64,000 bases of DNA from Burkholderiales bacterium (lineage in GTDB: Bacteria; Pseudomonadota; Gammaproteobacteria; Burkholderiales; Burkholderiaceae_C): assembly GCA_021414305.1 (NCBI GenBank), contig JAIOOS010000011.1, positions 1 through 64,000 on the forward strand, read 5' to 3'. A model generated the notes under the pieces. The model saw only the letters and a program-made list of their open reading frames with translations, was not told where the DNA came from and searched no databases. Position numbers and translations under genes: made by a program. Positions 33,056 through 43,500 of this stretch are shown one piece after another (the stretch's first letter is position 1; each line of letters begins with the position of its first letter).

Positions 33056-33694
33056 ATGCGTTGCAACCTCTTTCTCCTTCCGTTGGTCTTGGCGATCGGC
33101 TCGTGCAGTTCGCCACCCCAGCCGCCGACCGTGGACGAGTCCCGACGGCGACCGGCGAACGTCGCCGGCGCCGTCGACCTGCAGGCCTGCCAGGGCCAGC
33201 TGCAGAACACCCGCATCGCCGCCAGCGAAAGCAGCCGCGCGGCGGAGACTGCCAAGATCACGGCGAAGCGACTCGCCGCCCAGCAGCAGGCGGTGGCCAC
33301 CCAGTCACTTCGCGCCGAGGATCGGCGCAATACGGTGTATTCGATCCTCTTTGCGTTCGGCGATACCAACGTCATGCTGCCCCAGAGCGAAGCGGCAAGG
33401 CTGGTTGAAGAGGCGCGAGCGTCGGCCTTGGTCGTGCTCCGGGGACGCACCGATGGCTCGACCGAGTCCCCGGCCGAAAGCCGAATCGCCCGCGGACGCG
33501 CCGACGCCGTGCGCGCCTACCTGGTTCAGGCAGGCGTCGACCCGGGTCGGATCCGTGCAACGTGGCAGCCGATCGGAGACATCGCCGCCGACAACGCATC
33601 GGACAGTGGCCGCAGGCTCAATCGCCGGGTCGAGGTCGAGCTCTACCGTGTCGCCCCGCGCATCGCGTCGCTCGTGCCAACGCCCGACGTTTGA
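33056..33694 (+). CDS. OmpA-family lipoprotein associated with T4SS
   Basis: Lipobox-like LAIGSC; OmpA-like C-terminal (SRIARGRADAVRAYLVQAGVDPGRIRATWQP..NRRVEVEL). Confidence 0.8.
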   Translation: MRCNLFLLPLVLAIGSCSSPPQPPTVDESRRRPANVAGAVDLQACQGQLQNTRIAASESSRAAETAKITAKRLAAQQQAVATQSLRAEDRRNTVYSILFAFGDTNVMLPQSEAARLVEEARASALVVLRGRTDGSTESPAESRIARGRADAVRAYLVQAGVDPGRIRATWQPIGDIAADNASDSGRRLNRRVEVELYRVAPRIASLVPTPDV

Positions 33695-33727
33695 GCGATT
33701 TTCTCCGCCTCGACATCGGGAGCCACC

Positions 33728-34813
33728 ATGGATGACACGCCAGCACTGGAACGCCGCCCGGGCGGCAACGTCGAGCCACTGGATCGCGGCTTCGTCGCGA
33801 AGGAAGCGCTTCGGACACCGGCCCTGCCGGCAGAGCGCTTCGAACTGCACGATCCACGCGAAGACCTTACCTACCGGATGAAGACGTTCTTCGAAACGGT
33901 GACCAAAGCCAACCAGATCGGTGCGAGCCGCTTCACCGTCATCGACGCGAACGGCAAGCGCTCCACCGTCTCCAAGGTCGACGGCACGTGGCAACGAGAC
34001 GATCGAGCGATTCAGATGCCGGCTCCGGCTGTGGCGAAGGCTTCTCGCACGACCAGCGTCGTGCCGGCCCTGGCGCCTACCGGCCCGACCGAGCCAGTCA
34101 GCACGAGGAGCGACGCCGAAGCCGAACGCGCAGCCCGGATATCCCGGATCGAAGCCGCGCTGAACGAGCGCTATGTGATCAAGCAGGCCCCGATCCGTAT
34201 CGGCGAAGTCACGATCGGCCAGACCGAGTACCGGCACCGCGGCGATACATCCCGGATCGCATTCACCGAGTCGACCTTCCGGCTCAGCACCGACAACAAC
34301 AACCCTTCGGTCGCGAGATCGATGGTCGACGTGGCCGAGGCGCGCGGCTGGAAGTCGCTGAGAGTATCGGGCAACGAGGATTTCAAGCGGATGGTGTGGC
34401 TCGAGGCATCGCTGCGCGGCGTCTGGACGGTGGGCTATGACGTTGCTCCCGCCGATCACGAGCTGCTGCGCAGGGAGCGGGAAGCACGGCAGATCAATCG
34501 GATCGAGCCGCTGCAAGACGCAGCTACGGCGTCAAGCTCGACGCCTCCGGTCAAGCAGTCGGAGCGCGGCAGCGGCGGCCGCAAGGCGGTCCTGGCCGCG
34601 CTCGAGGCGGTACTCGTTGCCAAAAACGTCCCCGAGAGACAGCGAGAAGCGGTGATGGCCGCCGCTGCCGAAAACCTGGCGGCGCGACTCAGAAACGGCG
34701 AGACGCACCGCGTCAAGATCTATGACAAGGCTGCACCCTCGCTGCAGCGGCCTGTCGTCACACCAGCGCGCGAGGTGCAACGCGATCGCGAACGCAGCGG
34801 TCCTGCGAGATGA
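33728..34813 (+). CDS. LPD7-domain protein (conjugation-associated)
   Basis: FRLSTDNNNPSVARSMVDVAEARGWKSLRVSGNEDFKRMVWLEASLRGV, typical LPD7 motif of TraI/relaxase-associated proteins. Confidence 0.8.
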   Translation: MDDTPALERRPGGNVEPLDRGFVAKEALRTPALPAERFELHDPREDLTYRMKTFFETVTKANQIGASRFTVIDANGKRSTVSKVDGTWQRDDRAIQMPAPAVAKASRTTSVVPALAPTGPTEPVSTRSDAEAERAARISRIEAALNERYVIKQAPIRIGEVTIGQTEYRHRGDTSRIAFTESTFRLSTDNNNPSVARSMVDVAEARGWKSLRVSGNEDFKRMVWLEASLRGVWTVGYDVAPADHELLRREREARQINRIEPLQDAATASSSTPPVKQSERGSGGRKAVLAALEAVLVAKNVPERQREAVMAAAAENLAARLRNGETHRVKIYDKAAPSLQRPVVTPAREVQRDRERSGPAR

Positions 34814-34844
34814 ATCGAGGTGGATCGCGGACCGGTAAGGCGCG

Positions 34845-36116
34845 ATGTCGGACTATCTTGTTGACGGCCAGCGCGTCTCCCAAGACGATGCAGGCTTCAC
34901 AACCGCTTTGGTCACGGCGTACGCCCGACACGATCGACCGCTCTGCCTATGCAGTCCGCGCCGACCTGCGATGTACGTCGCCCATCTGGGTGAAAAGTTC
35001 CTCGCCAAACGGATGCCCCGCACAGGCGGTCTCCACGCTCCGGATTGCCCGTCCTACGAACCTCCGGCAGAGATGTCCGGGCTCGCACAAGTCATCGGTA
35101 CGGCGATCACAGAACTGCCGGACTCCGGGACCACGCTGCTGAAGCTGGACTTCGCGTTGTCCAGGAAGGGCGTGCGGGCCGTCATACCTCATTGCGAAGA
35201 AGCCACTAGCGTGGCGAGGAACGTTCGAGGACTGACGCTGCGCGGGCTGCTTCACTACCTCTGGGACCAAGCCGGGATCACGCTCTGGAAACCCAGCTTT
35301 GCGGGAAGACGCTCTTGGTCGACAGTCCGCCGGCGCCTGCTGGCGGCTGCCCAAGGAAAGATCGCATGCGGCCGATCTCTCACGGACCTCCTTTACATCC
35401 CTGAAGCGTTCACTGTCGAGCAACGCAAAGAGATCGCGACACGTCGCACTGCGCAGTGGGAACATGCGAGCGTTGAAAAGGTTCGTCGTCCGTTGATGCT
35501 TCTGCTCGGCGAAGTGAAGGAGATCGTGCCCGCCCGATTCGGCTATGCCGCGGTGATCAAACACGTACCCGACCAGTCGTTTGCACTTGGGGAGGATCAG
35601 TACAGGCGAATGACCAGGCACTTCGAGCAAGAGCTGTTGCTGTGGGGAGCTTCCGCTACGTTGCACATGGTCATGATCGCCACCTTCGCAGCAAACAGCG
35701 CTGGCGTCCCGGCGATCGAGGAACTCTTGCTGATGCCCACGAATGCGCAGTGGATCCCCGTCGAGAATGCCTTCGACCTCCAGCTTGTTGATAGGCTCCA
35801 ACAAACGAGACGGCGGTTTATCAGAAGCCTCCGCTACAACGCCTACGAGGGGAATGCCCTTCCGACGGCGGTGTTGCTCGACACCCCCTATCCGCCGAGC
35901 CCGCTCCATATAGAGCGACCGGGAGCCACAAGGAGCGACTCCTCGGATCATCAGATGCCGGGAGTCTGGGTTTGGGATGTCAGCCGATCGTCGATGCCTC
36001 CCCTTCCGGGCGAAGCCACGGCGACGGCGGACCAAGTTCAAGGTGCCGCGAACAGTGCGAAATGTCCGCTACCGGCGTGGCTGACCAGACATAGGATTCG
36101 CAGGGATCGACTCTGA
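34845..36116 (+). CDS. DUF1173-family protein
   Basis: RPLCLCSPRRPAMYVAHLGEKFLAKRMPRTGGLHAPDCPSYEPP plus DLLYIPEAF; typical ICE backbone family. Confidence 0.8.
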   Translation: MSDYLVDGQRVSQDDAGFTTALVTAYARHDRPLCLCSPRRPAMYVAHLGEKFLAKRMPRTGGLHAPDCPSYEPPAEMSGLAQVIGTAITELPDSGTTLLKLDFALSRKGVRAVIPHCEEATSVARNVRGLTLRGLLHYLWDQAGITLWKPSFAGRRSWSTVRRRLLAAAQGKIACGRSLTDLLYIPEAFTVEQRKEIATRRTAQWEHASVEKVRRPLMLLLGEVKEIVPARFGYAAVIKHVPDQSFALGEDQYRRMTRHFEQELLLWGASATLHMVMIATFAANSAGVPAIEELLLMPTNAQWIPVENAFDLQLVDRLQQTRRRFIRSLRYNAYEGNALPTAVLLDTPYPPSPLHIERPGATRSDSSDHQMPGVWVWDVSRSSMPPLPGEATATADQVQGAANSAKCPLPAWLTRHRIRRDRL

Positions 36117-36260
36117 GCGGTCGGCGGCGAATTCCCGCGGGCTCTCATGGATAGCGAGGGTGCGGAGCGAGTCGCCTGCGATCTCCGATATGCGCCGTAC
36201 ACTTTCGATACCCTGAGGATCGGCGCGGGCCGACGCCTCAGCCAAGAACCGTCGCAAACC

Positions 36261-37418
36261 ATGCCCACAGGTCAACCGTCGGCTGCGCAGCTCTGGCAGG
36301 GAGACGTTTCGTTCTTTTCCATCGACACGGACCTTATTCAAGCGGCAGGCTATAACTTTGATGCAGGTGCTCTCCACCAGTTGCCGAAGCAGTTGCCGGC
36401 TTCGATGCACCTGCAACTCACGGAGGTCGTAGCTGAGGAAATCGTTCGGCACCGCATGGAGCCCGTCCATCAGGCGATCCAACAATTCACTGGCGCAACA
36501 GACAAGCTAAAGCGTCTCGCCGAGGCCGCCCTGGGTCCGATCGAGCAGTCCTTTCAGGAGCTCGATGCAGCGACAGCAGCGGCCGAGCGTTTCCGTGGTC
36601 AAGTGCATGCATACGCAGGTCGCTGTCGAGGGGGCGTACTACCTATTTCGGGTCCCATGCTTGCTTCAGACCTGTTCAAGCTGTACTTCGCCGATGCTGC
36701 CCCATTCGGAAAGCGCCTGGACAAGAAATCAGAGTTTCCGGATGCGACCTCGCTCCTGCTGCTTGAGCAATTCGCCCTAGAGAACAAGACGAAGGGAATC
36801 GTTGCATCGGGAGACGCGGGATGGACTGCCTACGCCGAAGCGTCGGCGAATCTTTACGCCGTCAGGTCTCTTGACGAGCTTGCAGCGCTGTTTGCTGCCA
36901 CCAGCGACCATGCCAAAGCACTGAAAGCGAAAATCCTGGGGGCGGTCAACGAGGCCGGATCCGCACTGCGAGCTCAGCTGACAGAGGCGCTTCGTCGGCA
37001 TGTGGCTGAAGCAGAGTGGGATGCCAGCGAACTGCATGCGAGCTCCGGGCGCATCGAAGCTGAGGTCTACGATGCCGAGCTCGCCGAGTACTCGTTCGAG
37101 GAACGTGACATCGGCGTTTGGCCGGCGGAAGGAGATCCGGCAACTTGGGTCGTGGAGCTCACTGCACTTGTGAAGGCAACGGTGCACGTCAGTGTTGCCT
37201 TCTACATCTGGGATTCGGTTGACCGCGAGGAGTTGAGTTTCGGCGGAGAGAGCTTTTCCTTTCCGGCCGAAGTCGAAGTGGAGGCCTTCCTCACTTGCAG
37301 CGACGTTCAACTTGAAGCTGAGCCAGACGCGTGGCACATCGACATCGACATCGCGAATGGCAGCTACTCGCTTGAGGACTTCGAGGTGGAACAAGACCTC
37401 GGGGACGACGGGCGTTAG
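36261..37418 (+). CDS. PIN-domain (DUF4935-like) protein
   Basis: FFSIDTDLIQAAGYNFDAGALHQLP...VVAEEIVRHRM...DKKSEFPDATSLLLLEQFA...GIVASGDAGW: acidic residues in PIN order. Confidence 0.7.
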   Translation: MPTGQPSAAQLWQGDVSFFSIDTDLIQAAGYNFDAGALHQLPKQLPASMHLQLTEVVAEEIVRHRMEPVHQAIQQFTGATDKLKRLAEAALGPIEQSFQELDAATAAAERFRGQVHAYAGRCRGGVLPISGPMLASDLFKLYFADAAPFGKRLDKKSEFPDATSLLLLEQFALENKTKGIVASGDAGWTAYAEASANLYAVRSLDELAALFAATSDHAKALKAKILGAVNEAGSALRAQLTEALRRHVAEAEWDASELHASSGRIEAEVYDAELAEYSFEERDIGVWPAEGDPATWVVELTALVKATVHVSVAFYIWDSVDREELSFGGESFSFPAEVEVEAFLTCSDVQLEAEPDAWHIDIDIANGSYSLEDFEVEQDLGDDGR

Positions 37419-37451
37419 CTCTGGACTAGTCCAACCTTTCAGCGGCGACGG

Positions 37452-37763
37452 TCAGCAGGGCCTGCCTGTGTGGGCGGCCTCGCCGAGGCGACCGTTGGTC
37501 TGGACGACGACGGCATTGGCCGGAAGGAACGCCTCCGAGATCGCGATCGCACGCTCGAGCAGGCCACCGGGATCGTTGCGCGGGTCCAGCACGAAGCCTC
37601 TGCAACTGCTGCTCGGCGTCGGCAAGTCGCTTGCGGGACGCTTGCTATGCTCGATGCTTGGGCCATGCAATGGGCCGAGATCCGGGGCCGATGCCTCGAC
37701 ATGCCGGGCAGCCCGGTTTCGTGCGGAGGACGTCAGCGGGCTCCGAGCGCGAACAAGTAGCAC
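37452..37763 (-). pseudogene. Fragment of S41 (C-terminal processing) peptidase
   Basis: Minus reading GFVLDPRNDPGGLLERAIAISEAFLPANAVVVQTNGR resembles the S41 DLRNNPGGLLxxAVxVxxxFL motif; flanking domains missing. Confidence 0.6.
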
Positions 37764-37885
37764 CGCTATCAGCCGCGGCGATGTAAATTCAACCGCATCA
37801 AGTAGCGGCCATCTTCATCCTCGCCGCGCGATCCGGATGCTCTCTGTTTACTAGTCGACGCGTCCCAACCGCAAAAGGACATCGC

Positions 37886-40528
37886 ATGCAGGTGAATCGA
37901 GAGACTGTCGTGCTTCAGGGTCCATTGGCCTTGCGCATGCAGCGACTCGACGCCGCGGGCGAAGGCACGGCGGGCCGACAGTTCACAACGCTGCCTCTTC
38001 TCGCCGCCCGCTTGGCAGGAGGCTTTTTACGCCCCGCGCATTCTGAGGATCTGGAATTGGCGCTGCAGGCAGCGTTGCAAGCAGGCGCGTTCCATGAGAT
38101 TGAACCCTTGACAGGACTGCCGGGGATGGGGCGAGCCGCCGCTCGGACGCTAAGAAGGATCTGGGATGCCGACTTGGACCCGCAAGCGTTCGACACACCC
38201 CGGCTGAAGGATCTGGCCCTTCTGGATCGCCGGGTGCGAGAGTGCTTGCCGGCGGATGTCATGCTTCCTCGAGAGTTGCGCGATCACGCGATACGTCGCA
38301 TTCACCACGCGCCCCGCGTCATTGGAAAGCTCGTACTCGACCGCCTCCTCTCGGTCCCACGAATCTGGCAGCCACTGATTCGATCCCTGAGCGACTGCAT
38401 CCCTGTGGAATGGATCGAGCCCGCCACAACGGACACCGCATGGTTCCCAGGACAGATTTCGTCGCCGCCGGCGCGCGCGTCAGTTTCGCCTCAGCTCGTC
38501 TCATGCGCCGGTCCTCGCTCTGAAGTCATCGAGTCCTTGCGTTGGGCACGTCAGCTACTCGCCTCTGGTCGCGCTCATCCTCAAGAGGTCGCCATTTGCG
38601 CGGCTAGAACGGACGAGTGGGACAACCACGTACTCACACTTGCACGAGGCGCTGGCCTACCGCTGCACCTTTCCAACGGTGTCCCAGCTCTTTCCACGCG
38701 CGCCGGACAGGCCTGCGCGTCATTAGCCGATGTTCTCCTGAACGGCCTGAGCCAGGACCGAGTGCAGCGCCTGTTCGGTCACGCGATTGGCAACAGTCGG
38801 CTCCTGAATGACTTGACACGTAACTGGACAGTCGGCATCAACCCGGAAGCGGGGTTGTTCCACCTCGAGCATTGGCGGCGTGCGCTCGCCAATGCCGAAT
38901 CGCGTCGCCCCACAGACGCACAGGTGTCTCTTGTTGAAACTGCGCTCGAACTCCTGGCACAAGGGATCTCCGTCGCATCCGAGGCGGGTGACGCATTCTT
39001 GGGAGCGAACGGACGACTCCTATGGGAACGTGCACTCAAGAGCGCTCCGGCCGCGGCACTAGAGATCTCGCTGCAGTCACTACGAATGAGCGATGAGTCC
39101 GAAGCCGCGGCATCGATCGTCTGGTGTCCCGCGTCGCATCTCGTAGGAGCGCCTCGCCCCTTCGTATGGCTGATGGGTCTCACAAGCGGTAGGTGGCCGT
39201 CTCGGCCGAACGAAGATCCGCTACTACCCGAACATGTTCTCGCGAGGGACCTTATAGATCCGGACCCAATCGGAAACCAGGAACGCCGGGCGTTCGATTC
39301 GATTCGGCGGCAAGCCCAAGGAGGCTGCATCATCTCGCGCAGCCGCCGCAGCGCGCATGGGGGATTGCTGCCGGTTAGTCCGCTGTTGGCCTCGCTGGGT
39401 CCCGCGAAGACGCTTAAGCGAGGGCGCATCCCGACGCACGCCTTCAGCGAGACAGACCGGCTCCTCGCACGCCCGCAAGATGCCGGTACGGTACCTCAGA
39501 TCCGCTCTGCTATGAGTTGCTGGTCCGATTGGTCTGCGGCGAAGGTTACGGAGCATGACGGGTGTGTGCGGGCCCAGCATCCCGTCATCGTCAGCGCACT
39601 CGGCCGTCAACAGTCAGCGACGTCCTTGAGCCGCCTTTTGCGCCATCCGCTGACATTTGTGTGGCGATATGCCCTTGGATGGAGGAGTCCAGCCCTCGTC
39701 GAGGAGCCCCTGTCCCTCGATGCGCGTGCTTGGGGCGAGCTCGTGCACGAGCTTCTTCGAAAGGCAGTGGACAAACTGGAGCCGGACCCTGGCTATACCC
39801 GCGCGAACGAGACGAGCCTGCGCGACGCCTTGTCCGCCGCCGCGCACCAAATAGGCGACCAGTGGCCGCTTGAGCGCTCTATACCACCTCTCCTGCTATG
39901 GCAATACACGTTGGCTCGCGCTGAAGCAGTTGCCTTCAGAGCCTTGACGCTTGATGCCGGGTTCAGCCCCGGTACACGGTCCTGGACAGAAGTGCCGTTC
40001 GGAGGCGTTGAGGTTCCCGTCGCGAGCTGGCCATGGGACACAACAGCGCCGGTTACCGTTCCTGGCACAGCGGTACTCATGCGCGGGTCCATTGATCGTC
40101 TGGACCTAAACGCACCGGCAACTTCCGTTCGCGTTACCGACTACAAGACCAGCGCAGAGCCACCACGCGCCGAGCAGATCGTGGTGAGCGGTGGAGCGTC
40201 TCTCCAACGGGTAATTTATGCCATCGCCGCCAAACAGCTGTTGCCAGACGCGCGTCGCGTGATTGCGCGCCTCTTCTACTTGGAGGAAGAACTACCCCGG
40301 GCGCGCGAACTGCTGGATGTGGACAAGGCGATTGAACAGGTAAGTGGCTACGTTCAGCAAGCCTGGGTGCTGCTCCAAGAAGGTACAACGCTGCCCAGTT
40401 TGGTGCCCGAACAGTACGAGGACTATCGATTGGCAATGCCGGCGGATGCTGAGAAGTACCGACGGACGAAGCGAGCATCTTTTCGCCGTGCCTTTGGAGC
40501 CTTCGCGCGCGTCTGGGAGGCGCCATGA
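37886..40528 (+). CDS. AddB-like protein with C-terminal PD-(D/E)XK nuclease domain
   Basis: GELVHELLRKAVD...RGSIDRLDLNAPATSVRVTDYKTSAEPP (RecB-family nuclease); 4-bp overlap with AddA-like helicase. Confidence 0.85.
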   Translation: MQVNRETVVLQGPLALRMQRLDAAGEGTAGRQFTTLPLLAARLAGGFLRPAHSEDLELALQAALQAGAFHEIEPLTGLPGMGRAAARTLRRIWDADLDPQAFDTPRLKDLALLDRRVRECLPADVMLPRELRDHAIRRIHHAPRVIGKLVLDRLLSVPRIWQPLIRSLSDCIPVEWIEPATTDTAWFPGQISSPPARASVSPQLVSCAGPRSEVIESLRWARQLLASGRAHPQEVAICAARTDEWDNHVLTLARGAGLPLHLSNGVPALSTRAGQACASLADVLLNGLSQDRVQRLFGHAIGNSRLLNDLTRNWTVGINPEAGLFHLEHWRRALANAESRRPTDAQVSLVETALELLAQGISVASEAGDAFLGANGRLLWERALKSAPAAALEISLQSLRMSDESEAAASIVWCPASHLVGAPRPFVWLMGLTSGRWPSRPNEDPLLPEHVLARDLIDPDPIGNQERRAFDSIRRQAQGGCIISRSRRSAHGGLLPVSPLLASLGPAKTLKRGRIPTHAFSETDRLLARPQDAGTVPQIRSAMSCWSDWSAAKVTEHDGCVRAQHPVIVSALGRQQSATSLSRLLRHPLTFVWRYALGWRSPALVEEPLSLDARAWGELVHELLRKAVDKLEPDPGYTRANETSLRDALSAAAHQIGDQWPLERSIPPLLLWQYTLARAEAVAFRALTLDAGFSPGTRSWTEVPFGGVEVPVASWPWDTTAPVTVPGTAVLMRGSIDRLDLNAPATSVRVTDYKTSAEPPRAEQIVVSGGASLQRVIYAIAAKQLLPDARRVIARLFYLEEELPRARELLDVDKAIEQVSGYVQQAWVLLQEGTTLPSLVPEQYEDYRLAMPADAEKYRRTKRASFRRAFGAFARVWEAP

Positions 40529-43500
40529 CCGGCGTTTCAGATCAAGCGGCGAGGCTCCGCGCACTAACGGATCTCGAGGCCACGCTGCTGGTTGAGGCCG
40601 CCGCGGGAACGGGCAAGACAGCCTTGATTGCCGGGCGGTTGACGATGCTGTTGGCCAGCGGGTCGGCTCCTTCATCACTGGCTGCGATAACGTTCACGGA
40701 AGCGGCCGCGAGCGAACTCTCAGATCGTGTCCACCGCTATGTGGACACCTTGCTCGAAGGCGGCTTGCCAACTCCGATCAAGGCGGCGCTTCCGAGCGGC
40801 CTGACGGCGCAACAACTCGCTCAGCTTTCTCAAGCACGCGGGAGGCTCGAGGAGCTCACAGCTACGACGATTCATGGCTTCTGTCAGAAACTCATTCAAA
40901 GCTACGCAGTGGAGGCCGACGTTGATCCGGGGGCACAGGTGCTCGACGAGACTCACGCGAAGATCGCCTTCGACAGAGTGTTCGATCAATGGCTTCGTCG
41001 GCGGCTAACAACAACCGCCGGGAGCGACGATCCGATCGCGTTGCTTTCCAAAGAGGATCCTACGCGCGTTGTCTCCACCCTGAGGCGTCTCGCAACATTC
41101 CGGCGCGATCATCGTAGCGCGCGCGCGATTGCACCGGACCTGAGCGGCCGGCCTGATGTGGAGCTCGTCGCGGCCGTAGACGCGTTCAGAGCCTGGCATA
41201 CGTGCGTTGACGCGGAGCCGAGGACGGCCGCCCTACTCGGCGACTTCGAAGTCCTCGCAAGCTTTTATCAGGATACGTTCAAGACCACGCCAACGTTCGC
41301 ATCGTTGTGGGCATTGGGGCATCCACCGCGAGTCCCGAGCATGCGCGACGAGTCCTACGACTTCAGGCTGCCGCAACTCAAGGGAGCTTGGCGGCAGGTG
41401 GCCGGAGAGGCCGAAGGTGATCGGCTGCACGATGAAGCTCTTTCCCACATCACACGCGTGCACGCCTGCTTCCGTGCGTTGCTAGGAAAGGTTGCCACTG
41501 CGCTCGTCTGGACGCTGTCCAGTGAGCTAGATGAGGTACTCGAGGCGTACTCGCAATTCAAACGTAGCGCTGCAGTGCTCGATTTCGACGACCTGCTCTA
41601 TGGAGCTCGTGATCTCGTGAAGGGACACGAGAATGTTCGGATTGCTCTGTCCCAGCGCTTTTCACGGATCCTAGTGGACGAGTTCCAGGACACCGATCCC
41701 ATTCAGGCAGAGATTCTCTTCCGCATCGCCGCTGTCGACTTCGCAGATAGGTGGGAGGACAGCACGCTCAGAAGCGGAGCTCTGTTCATGGTCGCCGATC
41801 CGAAGCAGGCCATCTACCGCTTCCGGGGGGCCGACATCGAGTGCTACGAACGGGCGCGGCGTGCGGTCCGGAATCAGCATGCAGAAGGCGTGCTACGTGT
41901 GACAAGTAGCTTTCGGTCGTTGCCCGAGATCTTGGCGCATGTCAATCGCTGCTTCGAAACGCAACTGTCAGCCCCGGGGCAGCCGGGCTACGTGCCCCTC
42001 ACCTCGACGCGTCGAGAGGCGCCGCGCGCCCTGCCATGTGTTGCAAAGAGGACCATCAAACTACCCCCTTCACCCAGAGTCAACGACGTCCGAGATGCCG
42101 AAGCTCGCGAGGTTGCCGAAATTTGCGCGCGACTGATCGGAAATATGGAGGTCGTCTTGGATGACGGGGCTCGACGCCCTCTTCTGCCAGCGGATATCGC
42201 ACTGCTTGCGCCTGCTGGCACGCAGTTGCAACGCTACGAGCATGCCCTGGACGAGATAGGGCTTCCGTATGCATCCCAGGCCGGCAAGAGTCTGTTCGAG
42301 CGGCAGGAGATCCAGGACCTCGTCTCCCTGGCCCGTTCGCTTGCAGACCCATTTGATACGCTGGCTCTCGGTGCACTATTGCGCGGTCCGCTGATCGGAC
42401 TCACGGAAGAGGAGTTGTTGGACATCACAGCGGCGTTGCCCGCCAATGCCGACAGGCCAAGCCTTGCGCCGCGGCTCAGTCTCTTCACGGATCCGGAAAG
42501 CGTCTCACACCCGCTCGCAAAGGAAGCTCTCATCGCGCTGCGCGCTCTCTGGCGGCGGTCCGCTACCACTACCCCGATGCTTCTTCTGAGTGACGCCATT
42601 GAGCGTCTCCGCGTGCGTGCCTTGCTTGCCGTTCGCGAGGGCGAGCGAAGCAGCAGGGCTTTAGCTAACGTCGATGTCTTTCTCGAAACGGCCAGAGCCT
42701 ATGACGTACGTGGCCTCCAACAATTCGTGCGCGATGTGAGCCGCGATTGGGCACAGCGGGAAGCGCGCGCCGAAGGCCGCGTAGAGTCTACCGGCGATGC
42801 GATCGAAATCGTCACCATCCACAGCTCGAAGGGTCTCGAATGGCCCGTAGTCATTCTGATCAACACGGTCACGCAATTTCCGTCCCGGGTTCAGTTTGTC
42901 CATCGACCGTCAGATGACACCCTTCATTGGGTACTCGGCGACGCCGTACCTCCCGACCTAAGCGCTGCACTCGAGAAGGATGAGGAAAGCTCGGCAAGAG
43001 AGCGCGAGCGACTCTTTTATGTAGCATTCACGAGGGCTCGCGACCTTCTCGTACTTCCGAAGCTCCCCAGCGGTAGTGCCAAGTCGTGGAACACGATCAT
43101 GCAGGATCCCTTTCAGGGCCTCTCAGAACTCGACGTCTCAGCCCTGCCCGTTAAGGGCCTCCCCGAAACGCGTACAGGCTCAAACGAACAAACGGCGGAA
43201 CTATTCGCTGAGCAGCAGCGCTCGATTGCCGCGGGTATACGGAACATCAGCTGGCTTCGGCCTAGCCAGGACGACTTGGATCGCGTGCCCACCTCCGAAC
43301 TTCTCATCTCCGAGCACGACCCGATTGAAGCCCAGGTTGCGACCGGGGGCGGACGTATGCGCGGTCTGATACTGCACAAGCTCATTGAGGAGGTGTTGAC
43401 GAGAGAGCTTGCGGATGACCTGCAAGCCTTGGGTAGTAGAGCGGGCGAGCTGATATCTCAATTTGGGACGAATGTGGCGCAAGTGTCCATGCCTGATCCG

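Noticed and set aside
33305-34516. 403-aa minus ORF
   Set aside because: Antisense to OmpA-family and LPD7 genes; no family motif.
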